The notes under the pieces were generated by a model. It had not been told where the DNA came from and made no database searches. It saw only the letters and a list, made by a program, of their open reading frames with translations. Positions 6,968-15,445 of a stretch of DNA of 27,784 bases are shown piece by piece. The position numbers and the translations under genes are program-made. Numbering within the stretch: position 1 is the first letter of the stretch; every line of letters begins with the position of its first letter. Location: the IMG/VR virus record IMGVR_UViG_3300024346_000400, positions 1-27,784 of that record; one strand, 5' to 3'. Source of the DNA: a virus.

Positions 6968-8260
6968 ATGAAACCGTTATTTATTATAAGCTCAGCTTTT
7001 GACACCTATAGTGGCTATGGTGCTCGTTCAAGAGATTTAATTAAAGCCATTATTGCTACTGAAAAATATGATGTTAAGCTATTGTCCCAAAGATGGGGAA
7101 ATACACCATTTGGCTTTTGTAATGATAATCCTGAATGGAAGTATTTATATGATCTAGCATTACCTAACAATCAATTACCTAAAAAACCAGAAATTTGGAT
7201 GCAAATCACAGTACCTAATGAATTCCAATCAGTAGGAAAATATAATATTGGTTGTACAGCAGGTATTGAAAGTACCATTTGTCCACCAGAATGGCTTGAA
7301 GGTATTAACAGAATGGATTTAACTTTTACCTCATCAGAACATTCTAAAAAAGTATTTGAAGAATCAAAATTTGAAGTAAGAAATAAAGAAACTAATGTTT
7401 TAGAAAAAAATGTAAAACTAGAAAAACCAGTAGAAGTATTATTCGAAGGTGCTAACACAGACATCTATAAAGTAATTAACACACCATGTTCATTGGATAT
7501 TCAAATTAAAGAAAAATTTGCTTATTTGTTTGTTGGACATTGGATGGCAGGTGATATGGGTGAGGACAGAAAAAACGTAAGTTTATTAGTTAAAGCATTT
7601 TATGAAACATTTAAAAATAAAACTAACAAACCCGCTTTAATTTTAAAAACATCTCAAGTAGGTTCGTCTTATGTTGATAGAGAAGAAATATTAAAGAAGA
7701 TTAAACAAATCAAAAAAACAGTTAATTCAAATAATTTACCTAATGTTTATTTACTTCATGGTGAATTTACAGACGAGGAAATGAATGAATTATATAACCA
7801 TTCTAAAGTAAAAGCTATGATTAGTTTAACTAAAGGTGAAGGTTTTGGTCGTCCGTTACTTGAATTTACATTAACTAAAAAACCATTAATTACCTCAGGA
7901 TGGAGTGGACAAATAGATTTTTTAAATCCTGAATTTACTAATTTAATTAGTGGTCAGTTAACTCAAGTTCATCCTAGTACCTTAAATCAATTTTTAATTC
8001 CTGAATCTCAATGGTTTTCTCCTGATCATGGTCAAGTAGGACATTATCTTAAAGATGTATTTGAAAACTATAAAAATTATACTGAAAAGGCTAAACGTCA
8101 AGCATTTAAAAGCAAAAACGAATTTAGTTGGGATAAAATGAAGGAGAAAATAGATATACTTTTAACCCAATTCATTCCCGAATTTCCTAAAGAGGTAAAA
8201 TTAGCACTACCTCAACTTAACAAAATTCAATTACCAAAATTACAAAAAACAAATGGATAA
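6968..8260 (+). CDS. GT-B glycosyltransferase (GT4-like), 430 aa
   Basis: The N-terminus has SSAFDTYSGYGARSRDLIKA (8-27), the acceptor-domain glycine loop of GT4-type enzymes. The donor domain contains FVGHWMAGD, a lysine-rich stretch and the E-x7-E motif EGFGRPLLE (291-299), then TSGWSGQIDFL. It is a probable sugar transferase using a nucleotide-sugar donor in the cytoplasm. It follows the preceding GT-B gene by one base and overlaps the next gene by 8 nt, so it belongs to a continuous operon. The C-terminal 30 residues (LALPQLNKIQLPKLQKTNG) look like a flexible tail. Confidence 0.86.
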   Translation: MKPLFIISSAFDTYSGYGARSRDLIKAIIATEKYDVKLLSQRWGNTPFGFCNDNPEWKYLYDLALPNNQLPKKPEIWMQITVPNEFQSVGKYNIGCTAGIESTICPPEWLEGINRMDLTFTSSEHSKKVFEESKFEVRNKETNVLEKNVKLEKPVEVLFEGANTDIYKVINTPCSLDIQIKEKFAYLFVGHWMAGDMGEDRKNVSLLVKAFYETFKNKTNKPALILKTSQVGSSYVDREEILKKIKQIKKTVNSNNLPNVYLLHGEFTDEEMNELYNHSKVKAMISLTKGEGFGRPLLEFTLTKKPLITSGWSGQIDFLNPEFTNLISGQLTQVHPSTLNQFLIPESQWFSPDHGQVGHYLKDVFENYKNYTEKAKRQAFKSKNEFSWDKMKEKIDILLTQFIPEFPKEVKLALPQLNKIQLPKLQKTNG

Positions 8261-8708
8261 TCTAATTAGTTGTGCTCGTTGTGGGTCAGATGCCTGTTAC
8301 GTAGACGAAGTAAACCAAGACATTAAAACCCAATTCTGTTATGGTTGTGGTTTTCAGACTAACTCATTAATGAAAGTAGGGGAAGAATTTTACGAACAAC
8401 AAGTAGCAATGTTACCTGAACTTTATAAAGACTTACTTTTAGAGGATCATGAAAATCAAATCTGGATGCCTTCTTCAATCAATATCCCAACTCAGGGAAT
8501 GGTATTTGCTAATGGACCCTCTTCATCAGATTGGGGATGGGCTGCTGTAAAGGCTGTTACTGTAACAGATGAAGAAAAATCTAAATACCCAATTCCCGGA
8601 AAAAAGGGACAATACTATGAATGGAGAATGGATATGACTACTCTTCAAATGTTCCATGAACGTGATTTTATGGAAGCCCTTTCATATATTGGAGTTATCC
8701 CAGAATAA
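8253..8708 (+). CDS. Zinc-ribbon phage protein, 151 aa
   Basis: The N-terminus holds two CxxC knuckles, C7/C10 (CARC) and C29/C32 (CYGC), forming a probable zinc ribbon. The rest contains VAMLPELYKDLLLED, IPTQGMVFANG and a C-terminal YEWRMDMTTLQMF...DFMEALSYIG. From memory this pattern is found in conserved hypothetical proteins of T4-like marine phages. No enzyme motif is visible. It may be a nucleic-acid-binding or regulatory protein and need not belong to the glycan pathway although it lies within it, overlapping the preceding glycosyltransferase gene by 8 nt. Confidence 0.78.
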   Translation: MDNLISCARCGSDACYVDEVNQDIKTQFCYGCGFQTNSLMKVGEEFYEQQVAMLPELYKDLLLEDHENQIWMPSSINIPTQGMVFANGPSSSDWGWAAVKAVTVTDEEKSKYPIPGKKGQYYEWRMDMTTLQMFHERDFMEALSYIGVIPE

Positions 8709-8718
8709 AAATAATAAC

Positions 8719-9861
8719 ATGAAAAAAATATGGTATGCTCCTTATAAGTTTGAATCTTATGGGGAAGAAGAAATTAAAGCAGTAGAAGAATCACTTCGTT
8801 CGGGTTGGTTAGGTGGACAAGGTCCTAAATCTGTTGAGTTTGAAGAAAAAATATCAAAAAGTTTTGGTAAAAAATATGGTGTATTTGTTAACTCAGGTTC
8901 ATCAGCATGCCTGTTAGCTATTGCTGCTTTAGATTTACCTAAAGGATGTAAAATTATTACTCCTGCTTGTACGTTTTCAACTACATTAGCTCCTATTATT
9001 CAATTAGGTTATAAACCTAAATTTGTAGATGTAGGGTTAAATGATTATGTAGCTGATATTGATCAAGTAATTGAAGCAATTACCCCTGATGTAAAAGCAA
9101 TTATGTTACCTAATTTAATTGGTAATAAACCAGATTGGAAACGTTTACGTCAAGAAATTAAATTGTTAGGCAGAACAGATATTATTTTAATTGAGGATTC
9201 AGCTGATACAATTACTGAAACCCCAGAAAGTGATGTAGCTACAACTAGTTTTTATGCTTCACACGTAATTACAGCAGGTGGTGTTGGTGGTATGGTAATG
9301 TTTAATGATAAAAAACACGTTACTAAGTGTCTACAATACAGAGACTGGGGTAGGTTGGGTGATGATTCGGAAATTATGGATGATCGCTTTAATCACATTG
9401 TAGACGGTATTCCTTATGACCATAAGTTTTTGTATAGTGTATTAGGTTATCATATGAAAGCTTGTGAAATGAATGCTGCTTTTGGATTAGTTCAGTTACA
9501 CCGTTTTGAAAAATTCTCACAAATTAGAAGAGAAAATATTGAACGTTATATTGAAAACCTTCAAGGTGTAGGAGATATTATACTACCAGATGATTCTATT
9601 CAACCAAACTGGTTAGCTATTCCTTTACAAACCGAAAAACGATTTGAATTGCTTAATTTCCTAGAAGACAATAACATTCAAACACGAGTAACATTTGCTG
9701 GAAACGTAACACGTCATCCTGTTTATAGAGAGTATCTACAGTCATTTGAAAATGCTGATACTATTATGAAAAATGGTTTCTTATTAGGTGCACACCACGG
9801 AATGACTATTGAGGACGTAGATTACGTTTGTGATAAAATTAAAGAATTTTTCATAAAATGA
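8719..9861 (+). CDS. DegT/DnrJ/EryC1-fold sugar enzyme with His replacing the PLP lysine (3-dehydratase-like)
   Basis: This 380-residue protein has the fold and motifs of PLP-dependent sugar aminotransferases: LRSGWLGGQGPK (26-37), the cofactor loop NSGSSACL (58-65), PACTFSTT (82-89) and IEDSAD (158-163) with D160 for the pyridine ring. Where aminotransferases have SFHxxK, this one reads SFYASHVIT (177-185) with H182. A His for Lys at this site defines the PMP-dependent 3-dehydratases ColD and RfbH/E1, which remove the 3-hydroxyl of 4-keto-6-deoxy sugars. The start at 8719 is preferred over an in-frame ATG at 8656 inside the previous gene because the family opening (WYAPYKFESYGEEEIKAV) begins here. 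The next gene encodes a reductase, a logical partner. Confidence 0.85.
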   Translation: MKKIWYAPYKFESYGEEEIKAVEESLRSGWLGGQGPKSVEFEEKISKSFGKKYGVFVNSGSSACLLAIAALDLPKGCKIITPACTFSTTLAPIIQLGYKPKFVDVGLNDYVADIDQVIEAITPDVKAIMLPNLIGNKPDWKRLRQEIKLLGRTDIILIEDSADTITETPESDVATTSFYASHVITAGGVGGMVMFNDKKHVTKCLQYRDWGRLGDDSEIMDDRFNHIVDGIPYDHKFLYSVLGYHMKACEMNAAFGLVQLHRFEKFSQIRRENIERYIENLQGVGDIILPDDSIQPNWLAIPLQTEKRFELLNFLEDNNIQTRVTFAGNVTRHPVYREYLQSFENADTIMKNGFLLGAHHGMTIEDVDYVCDKIKEFFIK

Positions 9862-10547
9862 AAATAGTTGTATTAGGGGATGGGTTATTAGGTAAAGAAA
9901 TTATCAAACAAACAGGATGGGAATATTACTCCAGAAAAAAAGATAATTTAAATATCAATAATATAGTTACTTGGTCTCATCTCCTATTACCCTATGATGT
10001 TATAGTTAATTGTATTGCTTATACTAAAACATATGATGATAATAAACAACAACATTGGGATGTAAACTATAAAGCAGTAGCAGAATTAGTAGATTATTGT
10101 AATAACCATAATAAAAAATTAATTCATATATCTACTGATTATATTTATGCTAATTCCTTTCAAAATGCAGATGAAGAAATTACAGTTCCTGCTCAAATAG
10201 AAACTTGGTATGGTTATACAAAATTATTAGGTGATGCTTATGTACAATTAAAATCAAAAAATTATTTAATATGTAGAGAATCACATAAACCATTTCCCTT
10301 TCCTTATAAAGAAGCTTGGGATAATGTGGAAACTAATGGAGATTTCGTTAACGTTATAGCAGAATTAATTATTAAATTAATTAATAAAGAAGCAAAAGGA
10401 GTATTTAATGTAGGAACCGAACCAAAAACAATATATGATTTAGCAGTTTCAAAAGGATTTAATGTAAAATCTATAAACTCTCCATCTAATGTTCCTATGA
10501 ATACTACAATGAATTTAAACAAATTAAAAAAATTTTTAAATGATTAG
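9858..10547 (+). CDS. Short-chain reductase, dTDP-4-dehydrorhamnose reductase (RmlD)-like
   Basis: This 229-residue extended SDR protein has a GxGxxG dinucleotide-binding loop in VLGDGLLGKE (5-14). NCIAYTKTY (51-59) follows strand 4, ISTDYIYA (91-98) supplies the catalytic Thr/Ser, and Y118-G-Y-T-K122 is the YxxxK pair. The order is that of RmlD-like enzymes, which reduce the 4-keto group of a nucleotide-bound sugar. It is shorter than typical RmlD (near 290-300 residues), mainly in the C-terminal substrate domain. The ATG overlaps the stop of the His-type dehydratase gene (ATGA), so the pair probably performs deoxygenation followed by 4-keto reduction, as ColD and ColC do for colitose; the actual sugar is not known. 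Confidence 0.82.
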   Translation: MKIVVLGDGLLGKEIIKQTGWEYYSRKKDNLNINNIVTWSHLLLPYDVIVNCIAYTKTYDDNKQQHWDVNYKAVAELVDYCNNHNKKLIHISTDYIYANSFQNADEEITVPAQIETWYGYTKLLGDAYVQLKSKNYLICRESHKPFPFPYKEAWDNVETNGDFVNVIAELIIKLINKEAKGVFNVGTEPKTIYDLAVSKGFNVKSINSPSNVPMNTTMNLNKLKKFLND

Positions 10548-11148
10548 TATAGCAATAACGGTTTGTAATGAATATAAGGAGTTAGAGACTCTATTAGATT
10601 ATTTATCTGAACGGGCTTTATCTCCTGATTATGAAGTAATTGTTCAAATTGATGAACAAAACCATACACCTGAGATAATTCATGTTATTTTAAATAAAGG
10701 TATTAAACATCATTTTTATCCACTAAATAAAGATTTTGCGTCTTACAAAAATGAATTAATTAAACACTGTTCGGGAGAATATATCTTCCAAATAGATGCT
10801 GATGAATTACCTAATGTTGATTTACTTGACATGTTACCTGGTATTTTGAAAGCTAATCCTGAAGTGGATGTATATTTAGTTCCTCGAATTAATACTGTAA
10901 GTGGTATCACCGAGGAACATATCCATAAATGGAAATGGAATGTTGAAGGTGATAGAATTAATTTCCCTGATTATCAATGGAGAATATATAAAAATATTCC
11001 TACAATTAAATGGATAAACAAAGTTCATGAGCGTTTAGGTGGATTTAAAACATATGCTCCATTACCAGCAGAAGATGAATTTTGTTTATTGCATCCAAAA
11101 ACAATAGAACGACAAGAAAAACAAAACGAATTTTATAATAGTATATGA
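10540..11148 (+). CDS. GT-A glycosyltransferase, family 2
   Basis: The 202-residue protein opens with MISIAITVCNEYKELETLLD, the usual GT2 nucleotide-binding strand and helix. YEVIVQIDEQ (31-40) follows, then the D-x-D metal site I85-D86-A87-D88-E89. Later PDYQWRIYKNIP and WINKVHERLGG match the RLF...hE.l.G segment of small GT2 enzymes that elongate lipopolysaccharide cores or modify proteins. It overlaps the reductase gene by 8 nt and the next gene by 4 nt. Confidence 0.85.
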   Translation: MISIAITVCNEYKELETLLDYLSERALSPDYEVIVQIDEQNHTPEIIHVILNKGIKHHFYPLNKDFASYKNELIKHCSGEYIFQIDADELPNVDLLDMLPGILKANPEVDVYLVPRINTVSGITEEHIHKWKWNVEGDRINFPDYQWRIYKNIPTIKWINKVHERLGGFKTYAPLPAEDEFCLLHPKTIERQEKQNEFYNSI

Positions 11149-12011
11149 ATATCATCCCTGTAGCTCGATTGTGGCATAAAAAAGGTAAATTGGAATATTA
11201 CACAATGCTACAATTACAAAAATATTTTCCTGATTTAGAATTTGAATATCATATTGTATTAGACCAATTTGATTATCAAGATGAATGGTCTAAAAAAATA
11301 GATGAATTACCTGTTAAAACTTTTTGGTATTCTAAAGATGACATGCATAACTACTTAAAAAATAGTGGTTATGGAAGTAAGGATTTAATATCTCAAATAC
11401 CTAATTTTGTTCATTTTTATCATATTTTAATTAATCATTATATTAGAAGAACTTATAGATATGACTATAGTTTAATGATTGAATATGATGTTATTTTTAA
11501 TAATAGTTCTTTAGACCAATTAAAAAATTGTTTAGAAAATAAAATACCTTTTGGAATAGTAGAACCCAAAAATCAATGGTGCGATAAAGCTTTAGCTGAG
11601 CAATTATCTAATTTATTCGGAGAGAATATTATTAGATATCCTGAAATTGGAATTAATGCTGGTTTTAAAGGATTAAATTTAAAAATATTTGATGAATTTT
11701 TAAACCCATCTACTTTTAATTTACTATTAAATGTATTTGATTTTTCAGGAATATCTTATGAAGATGGTAGTGAAAAAACAGGATGGGTCAGAACTATTAT
11801 TGATACCCAAGAACAATCATTTCATTCTTTAATGAATACTTTAAGTCCCGATTATGAATTATTAGATCCTAAAGATTATTATGTTTATCCTTATTGGGTA
11901 AATATGGATCACTTAATGAAATCTAAGGTTATTCATTTTATAGGCCATGAAAAACCAGAAGCAATGATTAATATTATTGATAACAAATTAAAACAATGGA
12001 ATAATGATTAA
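11145..12011 (+). CDS. GT-A-like glycosyltransferase, 288 aa
   Basis: Weak but consistent features of a nucleotide-diphospho-sugar transferase are visible. There is an N-terminal strand with RLWHKKGKLEYYTMLQLQKY, an acidic site E113-Y-D115 in SLMIEYDVIF that may replace DxD, then EIGINAGFKGLN (about 167-178), which resembles the NAG motif of GT8-like enzymes, and a terminal SKVIHFIGHEKP (about 260-271) with the His expected to bind the donor diphosphate. The family cannot be fixed from sequence alone. It lies in frame-overlapping order between a GT2 gene and a methyltransferase gene, which supports a role in the same glycan. Confidence 0.7.
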   Translation: MNIIPVARLWHKKGKLEYYTMLQLQKYFPDLEFEYHIVLDQFDYQDEWSKKIDELPVKTFWYSKDDMHNYLKNSGYGSKDLISQIPNFVHFYHILINHYIRRTYRYDYSLMIEYDVIFNNSSLDQLKNCLENKIPFGIVEPKNQWCDKALAEQLSNLFGENIIRYPEIGINAGFKGLNLKIFDEFLNPSTFNLLLNVFDFSGISYEDGSEKTGWVRTIIDTQEQSFHSLMNTLSPDYELLDPKDYYVYPYWVNMDHLMKSKVIHFIGHEKPEAMINIIDNKLKQWNND

Positions 12012-12699
12012 AGAATTTTTAAATGATTTAAATTTAGATAAAACTGGAAGAAAATATTATGATAATTTTGATACATCAATATATGGTGATTCTTTAGCTC
12101 CTGGTTCTGCCCCTGCAGACGAATTATATAAACAATGGATTAGTCTGTATAAACCTAATTTAGTAATAGAAGTAGGCTCATTTCTAGGATACTCAGCTAT
12201 TAATATGGCTAAAGAAATTAAAAAATTAAATCTAGATACTAAAATAATATGTGTAGATACATGGTTAGGAAGTCCTGAACATTATATTAATTTTAAAGAA
12301 ACAAATAATGATGTTTTAAATTATACAAATGGGTATCCTACTTTATATCATAAATTTATATCTAATGTTATATTAAATGATGTACAAGATATTATATATC
12401 CTTTTCCCTTTCCTTCTTCTATCGCCTTTAAAATTTTAGACAAATTATTTAATAAACATAATATTAAAGCGGATTTTATTTTTATAGATGGGTCTCATGA
12501 AGAATTAGATGTACATTTAGATTTATACTATTACTATCAACTATTATCAGATAAAGGAGTTATGTGGGGTGATGATTGGGGATGGGATATGGTTAAAAAT
12601 GGAGTTAATAGTTTTTTACAAGAAAATAAACTTGAATATAACTTTAATTTATTAGAAAATAAAATACATTGGTTTATAGAAAAAAATAATTTAATATGA
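12004..12699 (+). CDS. Class I SAM-dependent methyltransferase (Methyltransf_24-like), second copy
   Basis: Motif I is LVIEVGSFLGYSAINMA (53-69), strand 2 ends in IICVDTW (81-87), and FIFIDGSHEELDV (158-170) gives the D-x-x-H metal-binding signature. GDDWGW (189-194) completes the active site. The same type of enzyme is encoded at 3056, but the two share only the family motifs. It probably methylates a hydroxyl of a sugar made or transferred by the neighbouring enzymes. It overlaps its upstream neighbour by 8 nt and its downstream neighbour by 4 nt. One sampled line in this gene has only 18% G+C. Confidence 0.84.
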   Translation: MIKEFLNDLNLDKTGRKYYDNFDTSIYGDSLAPGSAPADELYKQWISLYKPNLVIEVGSFLGYSAINMAKEIKKLNLDTKIICVDTWLGSPEHYINFKETNNDVLNYTNGYPTLYHKFISNVILNDVQDIIYPFPFPSSIAFKILDKLFNKHNIKADFIFIDGSHEELDVHLDLYYYYQLLSDKGVMWGDDWGWDMVKNGVNSFLQENKLEYNFNLLENKIHWFIEKNNLI

Positions 12700-13688
12700 T
12701 TAAAATAACAAAAAATTCAATAGTTTATGTTTTTGCTCCCTCAGACATAGAAGCTGGAGGTATTGAATGTTCATATAGTTTAGCCGCTGCTTATAAGAGC
12801 TTAGGATTAAATATAAAAATGGTATTAATTCATCCTACACTTCATTGTCAGCATCAACCTAACTGGAAAGAAATTATTAGTGATCCTAAACATTTAGAAG
12901 CAGTTAAAATTCCAGAAGCATATTCTAAATATATTACAAAAGAAGATGTAGTAAATGTAGTTGAAGATAAACCTGAAAACTTAATTATTCTACCTGAAAT
13001 ATGGCCTGATGCTTTAGATAGTTATGTTAATGTCCAAAAAGTAATTTGGTGGTTAAGTGTTGCTAATGGATTAGGTACAGACCAGAAAAACTTTCATTTA
13101 AAATTAACACAACCCCAATATTTAGGAGTTCATCATTTTTATCAATCTCAATATGCTTATTGGTTTTTACTAAATCATGGAGCTCAATATACTTACCCAT
13201 TATTTGATTATATTAATAGGGACTATGTTAATGATGAGTTAACTTTTAAAAATAGAAAAGATGTTGTTTTATATAACCCTAAAAAAGGTATTGAAATAAC
13301 TCAAAAATTAATTGATAAAAATCCTAACATTGAATTTATTCCTTTACAAGGAATGAATAGAGAACAACTTAAAGAATTAATGACCCAAAGTAAAATTTAT
13401 ATTGATTTTGGACATCACCCAGGTAAAGATAAATTTCCTAGAGAAGCAGCTTCCTGTGGTTGTGTTATAATAACATCGTTTGAAGGTAGTGCTCAATTCT
13501 TTAATGATGTTACTATTGATCCTAAATATAAATTTGATAATACAATTGATGGAGTAAGTGATTTAATTCAAGATGTATTTACTAACTACGAAAGTCATTT
13601 TAACAATTTTAACTTATATCGAAAAATAATTAATACTGAGGTTGAAACTTTCAATACTCAATTGAAGAATACTTATTATGAAATATGA
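12696..13688 (+). CDS. GT-B-like glycosyltransferase, 330 aa
   Basis: The N-terminal domain has YVFAPSDIEAGGIECSYSL (10-28), a GT-B acceptor-domain glycine loop. The C-terminal domain has NPKKGIEITQKLI, IPLQGMNREQLKELM and YIDFGHHPGKDKFPREAASC. That last stretch, with the acidic residue before FPREAAS and GCVIITSFEGSA after it, occupies the position of the E-x7-E donor motif. The second acidic position is E in REAA, so the motif is a variant. The product probably transfers a sugar in the island pathway. It overlaps the UDP-galactopyranose mutase gene by 11 nt, suggesting it may use galactofuranose, but that is inference from order only. Confidence 0.78.
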   Translation: MIKITKNSIVYVFAPSDIEAGGIECSYSLAAAYKSLGLNIKMVLIHPTLHCQHQPNWKEIISDPKHLEAVKIPEAYSKYITKEDVVNVVEDKPENLIILPEIWPDALDSYVNVQKVIWWLSVANGLGTDQKNFHLKLTQPQYLGVHHFYQSQYAYWFLLNHGAQYTYPLFDYINRDYVNDELTFKNRKDVVLYNPKKGIEITQKLIDKNPNIEFIPLQGMNREQLKELMTQSKIYIDFGHHPGKDKFPREAASCGCVIITSFEGSAQFFNDVTIDPKYKFDNTIDGVSDLIQDVFTNYESHFNNFNLYRKIINTEVETFNTQLKNTYYEI

Positions 13689-14775
13689 TTATTTAATTGT
13701 TGGTAGTGGTTTTTTTGGTTCAATATGTGCTTATGAATTAAATAAAAAAGGTTATAAAGTATGTGTTGTTGAATCTAGAAATCATATTGGAGGCAATTGT
13801 TATACTTCTAATAAAGAAGGAATAAATGTTCACGAATATGGTCCTCATATATTTCATACTTCAAACGAAGAAGTATGGAAATGGATAAATCAATTTACAA
13901 CTTTTAATAATTTTACTTTACGTCCTGTAGCTAATTACAAAGGTGAAATATATTCATTACCTTTTAATATGTGGACATTTAATAAATTATGGAATGTTAC
14001 TCATCCTCATGAAGCTAAAAAAATAATTGAGGAACAAAGTAGTGAAATTGGTAAACCTAAAAATTTAGAGGAACAAGCAATTAAATTAGTTGGTAAAGAT
14101 GTTTATGAAAAATTAATTAAAGGTTATACTGAAAAACAATGGAGAAAACCAGCTACACAATTACCTAAAGAAATTATTAAACGATTACCTGTTAGATTTA
14201 ATTATGATAATAACTATTTTAATGACAAATACCAAGGAATACCTATTGGAGGTTATACTAAAATATTTGAAAAATTATTAGAAGGAATTGATGTCAAATT
14301 AAATACTAACTACTTTACAGATGAATTACCTGAATACAATAAAGTAATTTATACTGGACCTATTGATAAATTTTATAATTACCAATTTGGTGAATTAGAA
14401 TATAAAACTACCCGTTTTGAACATTTTGAAATGCATAAAAGCAATTATCAAGGTACAGTTATGATGAATTATACTGATAGTGAAACTCCTTTTACTAGAA
14501 TTATAGAACATAAACATTTTGAACCTATAGATTCTGAGTATACCTATGTTACTTTTGAATATCCAACAGAATACAAACCAGAACTAACAGAACCTTACTA
14601 CCCAGTCAATGATGAAGAAAATAATAAAAAATATCTTCAATATAAAAACTTGGCAGAGCAAGAAAAAAATATTATATTTGGAGGAAGATTAGCCGAATAC
14701 AAATATTATGATATGCATCAAGTAATTGAATCGGCTTTAAATAAAATAGAAGAAATATATGAAAATAATATATAG
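13678..14775 (+). CDS. glf: UDP-galactopyranose mutase
   Basis: This 365-residue flavoenzyme is close to the usual length (about 367 in E. coli). It converts UDP-galactopyranose into UDP-galactofuranose through a flavin-sugar adduct with reduced FAD. The FAD-binding loop is LIVGSGFFGSICAYELNKKG (6-25), with the Glu at the end of strand 2 in VVESRNHIGGNCYT. Other conserved segments are HEYGPHIFHTSNEEVW (52-67), YSLPFNMWTFNKLW (94-107) and GYTEKQWRKPATQLP (around 148-162). GGYTKIFEKLL and the C-terminal IFGGRLAEYKYYDM complete the FAD site. All key blocks are present, so it is probably active. The phage would thereby supply UDP-Galf to neighbouring transferases. Confidence 0.95.
   Translation: MKYDYLIVGSGFFGSICAYELNKKGYKVCVVESRNHIGGNCYTSNKEGINVHEYGPHIFHTSNEEVWKWINQFTTFNNFTLRPVANYKGEIYSLPFNMWTFNKLWNVTHPHEAKKIIEEQSSEIGKPKNLEEQAIKLVGKDVYEKLIKGYTEKQWRKPATQLPKEIIKRLPVRFNYDNNYFNDKYQGIPIGGYTKIFEKLLEGIDVKLNTNYFTDELPEYNKVIYTGPIDKFYNYQFGELEYKTTRFEHFEMHKSNYQGTVMMNYTDSETPFTRIIEHKHFEPIDSEYTYVTFEYPTEYKPELTEPYYPVNDEENNKKYLQYKNLAEQEKNIIFGGRLAEYKYYDMHQVIESALNKIEEIYENNI
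14650..14680 (+). promoter_or_regulatory. Possible internal promoter within glf
   Basis: TTGG (14650-14653) and TATATTTG (14673-14680) have the same 23-nt start-to-start spacing as the other promoter-like sites. It lacks the TTCG extension and lies 86 nt upstream of the next start, inside a conserved FAD-site coding stretch, so chance agreement is quite possible. Confidence 0.25.
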
Positions 14776-15445
14776 AATATCAGATGCCGGTTATAGTAAA
14801 GTAAAACCAGATTATATCAATAATGAAAACTGTTTAAAGAATGCCTTAGGAATATTTCCTTGGACTAGATATGATTGGTATGTTATAGCAGATAATATTT
14901 CAGAAGAAACAAATAATATGATTCAAAAATATATTCCTAGGAATCATATTAATTATGTTTCTGTAGGAAATGGAGCTGGAACTTTCAACCTAGCTCTAGA
15001 TGAAGCATTACAATCAGCAGATGATGAGATTATTTATTTTTTAGAGAATGATTACCTACATAAACCAGGAGCAGATAAAATATTAAAAGAAGGATTTAAT
15101 GTTGGATATAGTTACGTAGCATTATATGATCATCCTGATAAGTATATTGATGGAGCAAACCCACTTGTTGAAGATGGTGGTGAGGTAACTAGAGTTATGA
15201 TATCTAAGTCATGTCACTGGAAAATAACTAATTCAACAACAATGACATTTGCCGCTCAAGTTAAAACCTTAAAGAAAGATGAATCAATTTTAAGAAAATA
15301 TACATCTGGTTCATATCCTAGAGATTTTGAAATGTTTCTAGCTCTAAGAGAAAAACAACACGGATTAATAACACCAATACCTGGATATTCAACACATGGG
15401 GAAACAGCATGGTTATCACCTTTAACAGATTGGAGTCAAATATGA
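14759..15445 (+). CDS. GT-A-like glycosyltransferase, 228 aa
   Basis: The protein starts KIIYRISDAGYSKVKPDYIN, a strand and loop seen in some phage and capsule transferases. YDWYVIADN and AGTFNLALDEAL follow, with an acidic metal site E96-N97-D98 in IIYFLENDYLHKPGA. The C-terminal YSTHGETAWLSPL carries His and Glu residues placed as in the donor-binding end of GT-A folds. The segment RDFEMFLALREKQHG may be the ED-type acceptor helix. It overlaps glf by 17 nt and the following GT2 gene by 4 nt. The donor is unknown; UDP-Galf is a reasonable guess from adjacency only. Confidence 0.72.
   Translation: MKIIYRISDAGYSKVKPDYINNENCLKNALGIFPWTRYDWYVIADNISEETNNMIQKYIPRNHINYVSVGNGAGTFNLALDEALQSADDEIIYFLENDYLHKPGADKILKEGFNVGYSYVALYDHPDKYIDGANPLVEDGGEVTRVMISKSCHWKITNSTTMTFAAQVKTLKKDESILRKYTSGSYPRDFEMFLALREKQHGLITPIPGYSTHGETAWLSPLTDWSQI

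Noticed and set aside
7171-7464. Reverse-strand open frame within a glycosyltransferase gene
   Set aside because: It is a shadow of the real gene; the sequence is low-complexity Ser/Phe-rich and no recognised motif is present.
8656-8718. Longer start for the His-type sugar enzyme
   Set aside because: It lies inside the zinc-ribbon gene and adds residues unlike the family, whose conserved opening begins at 8719.
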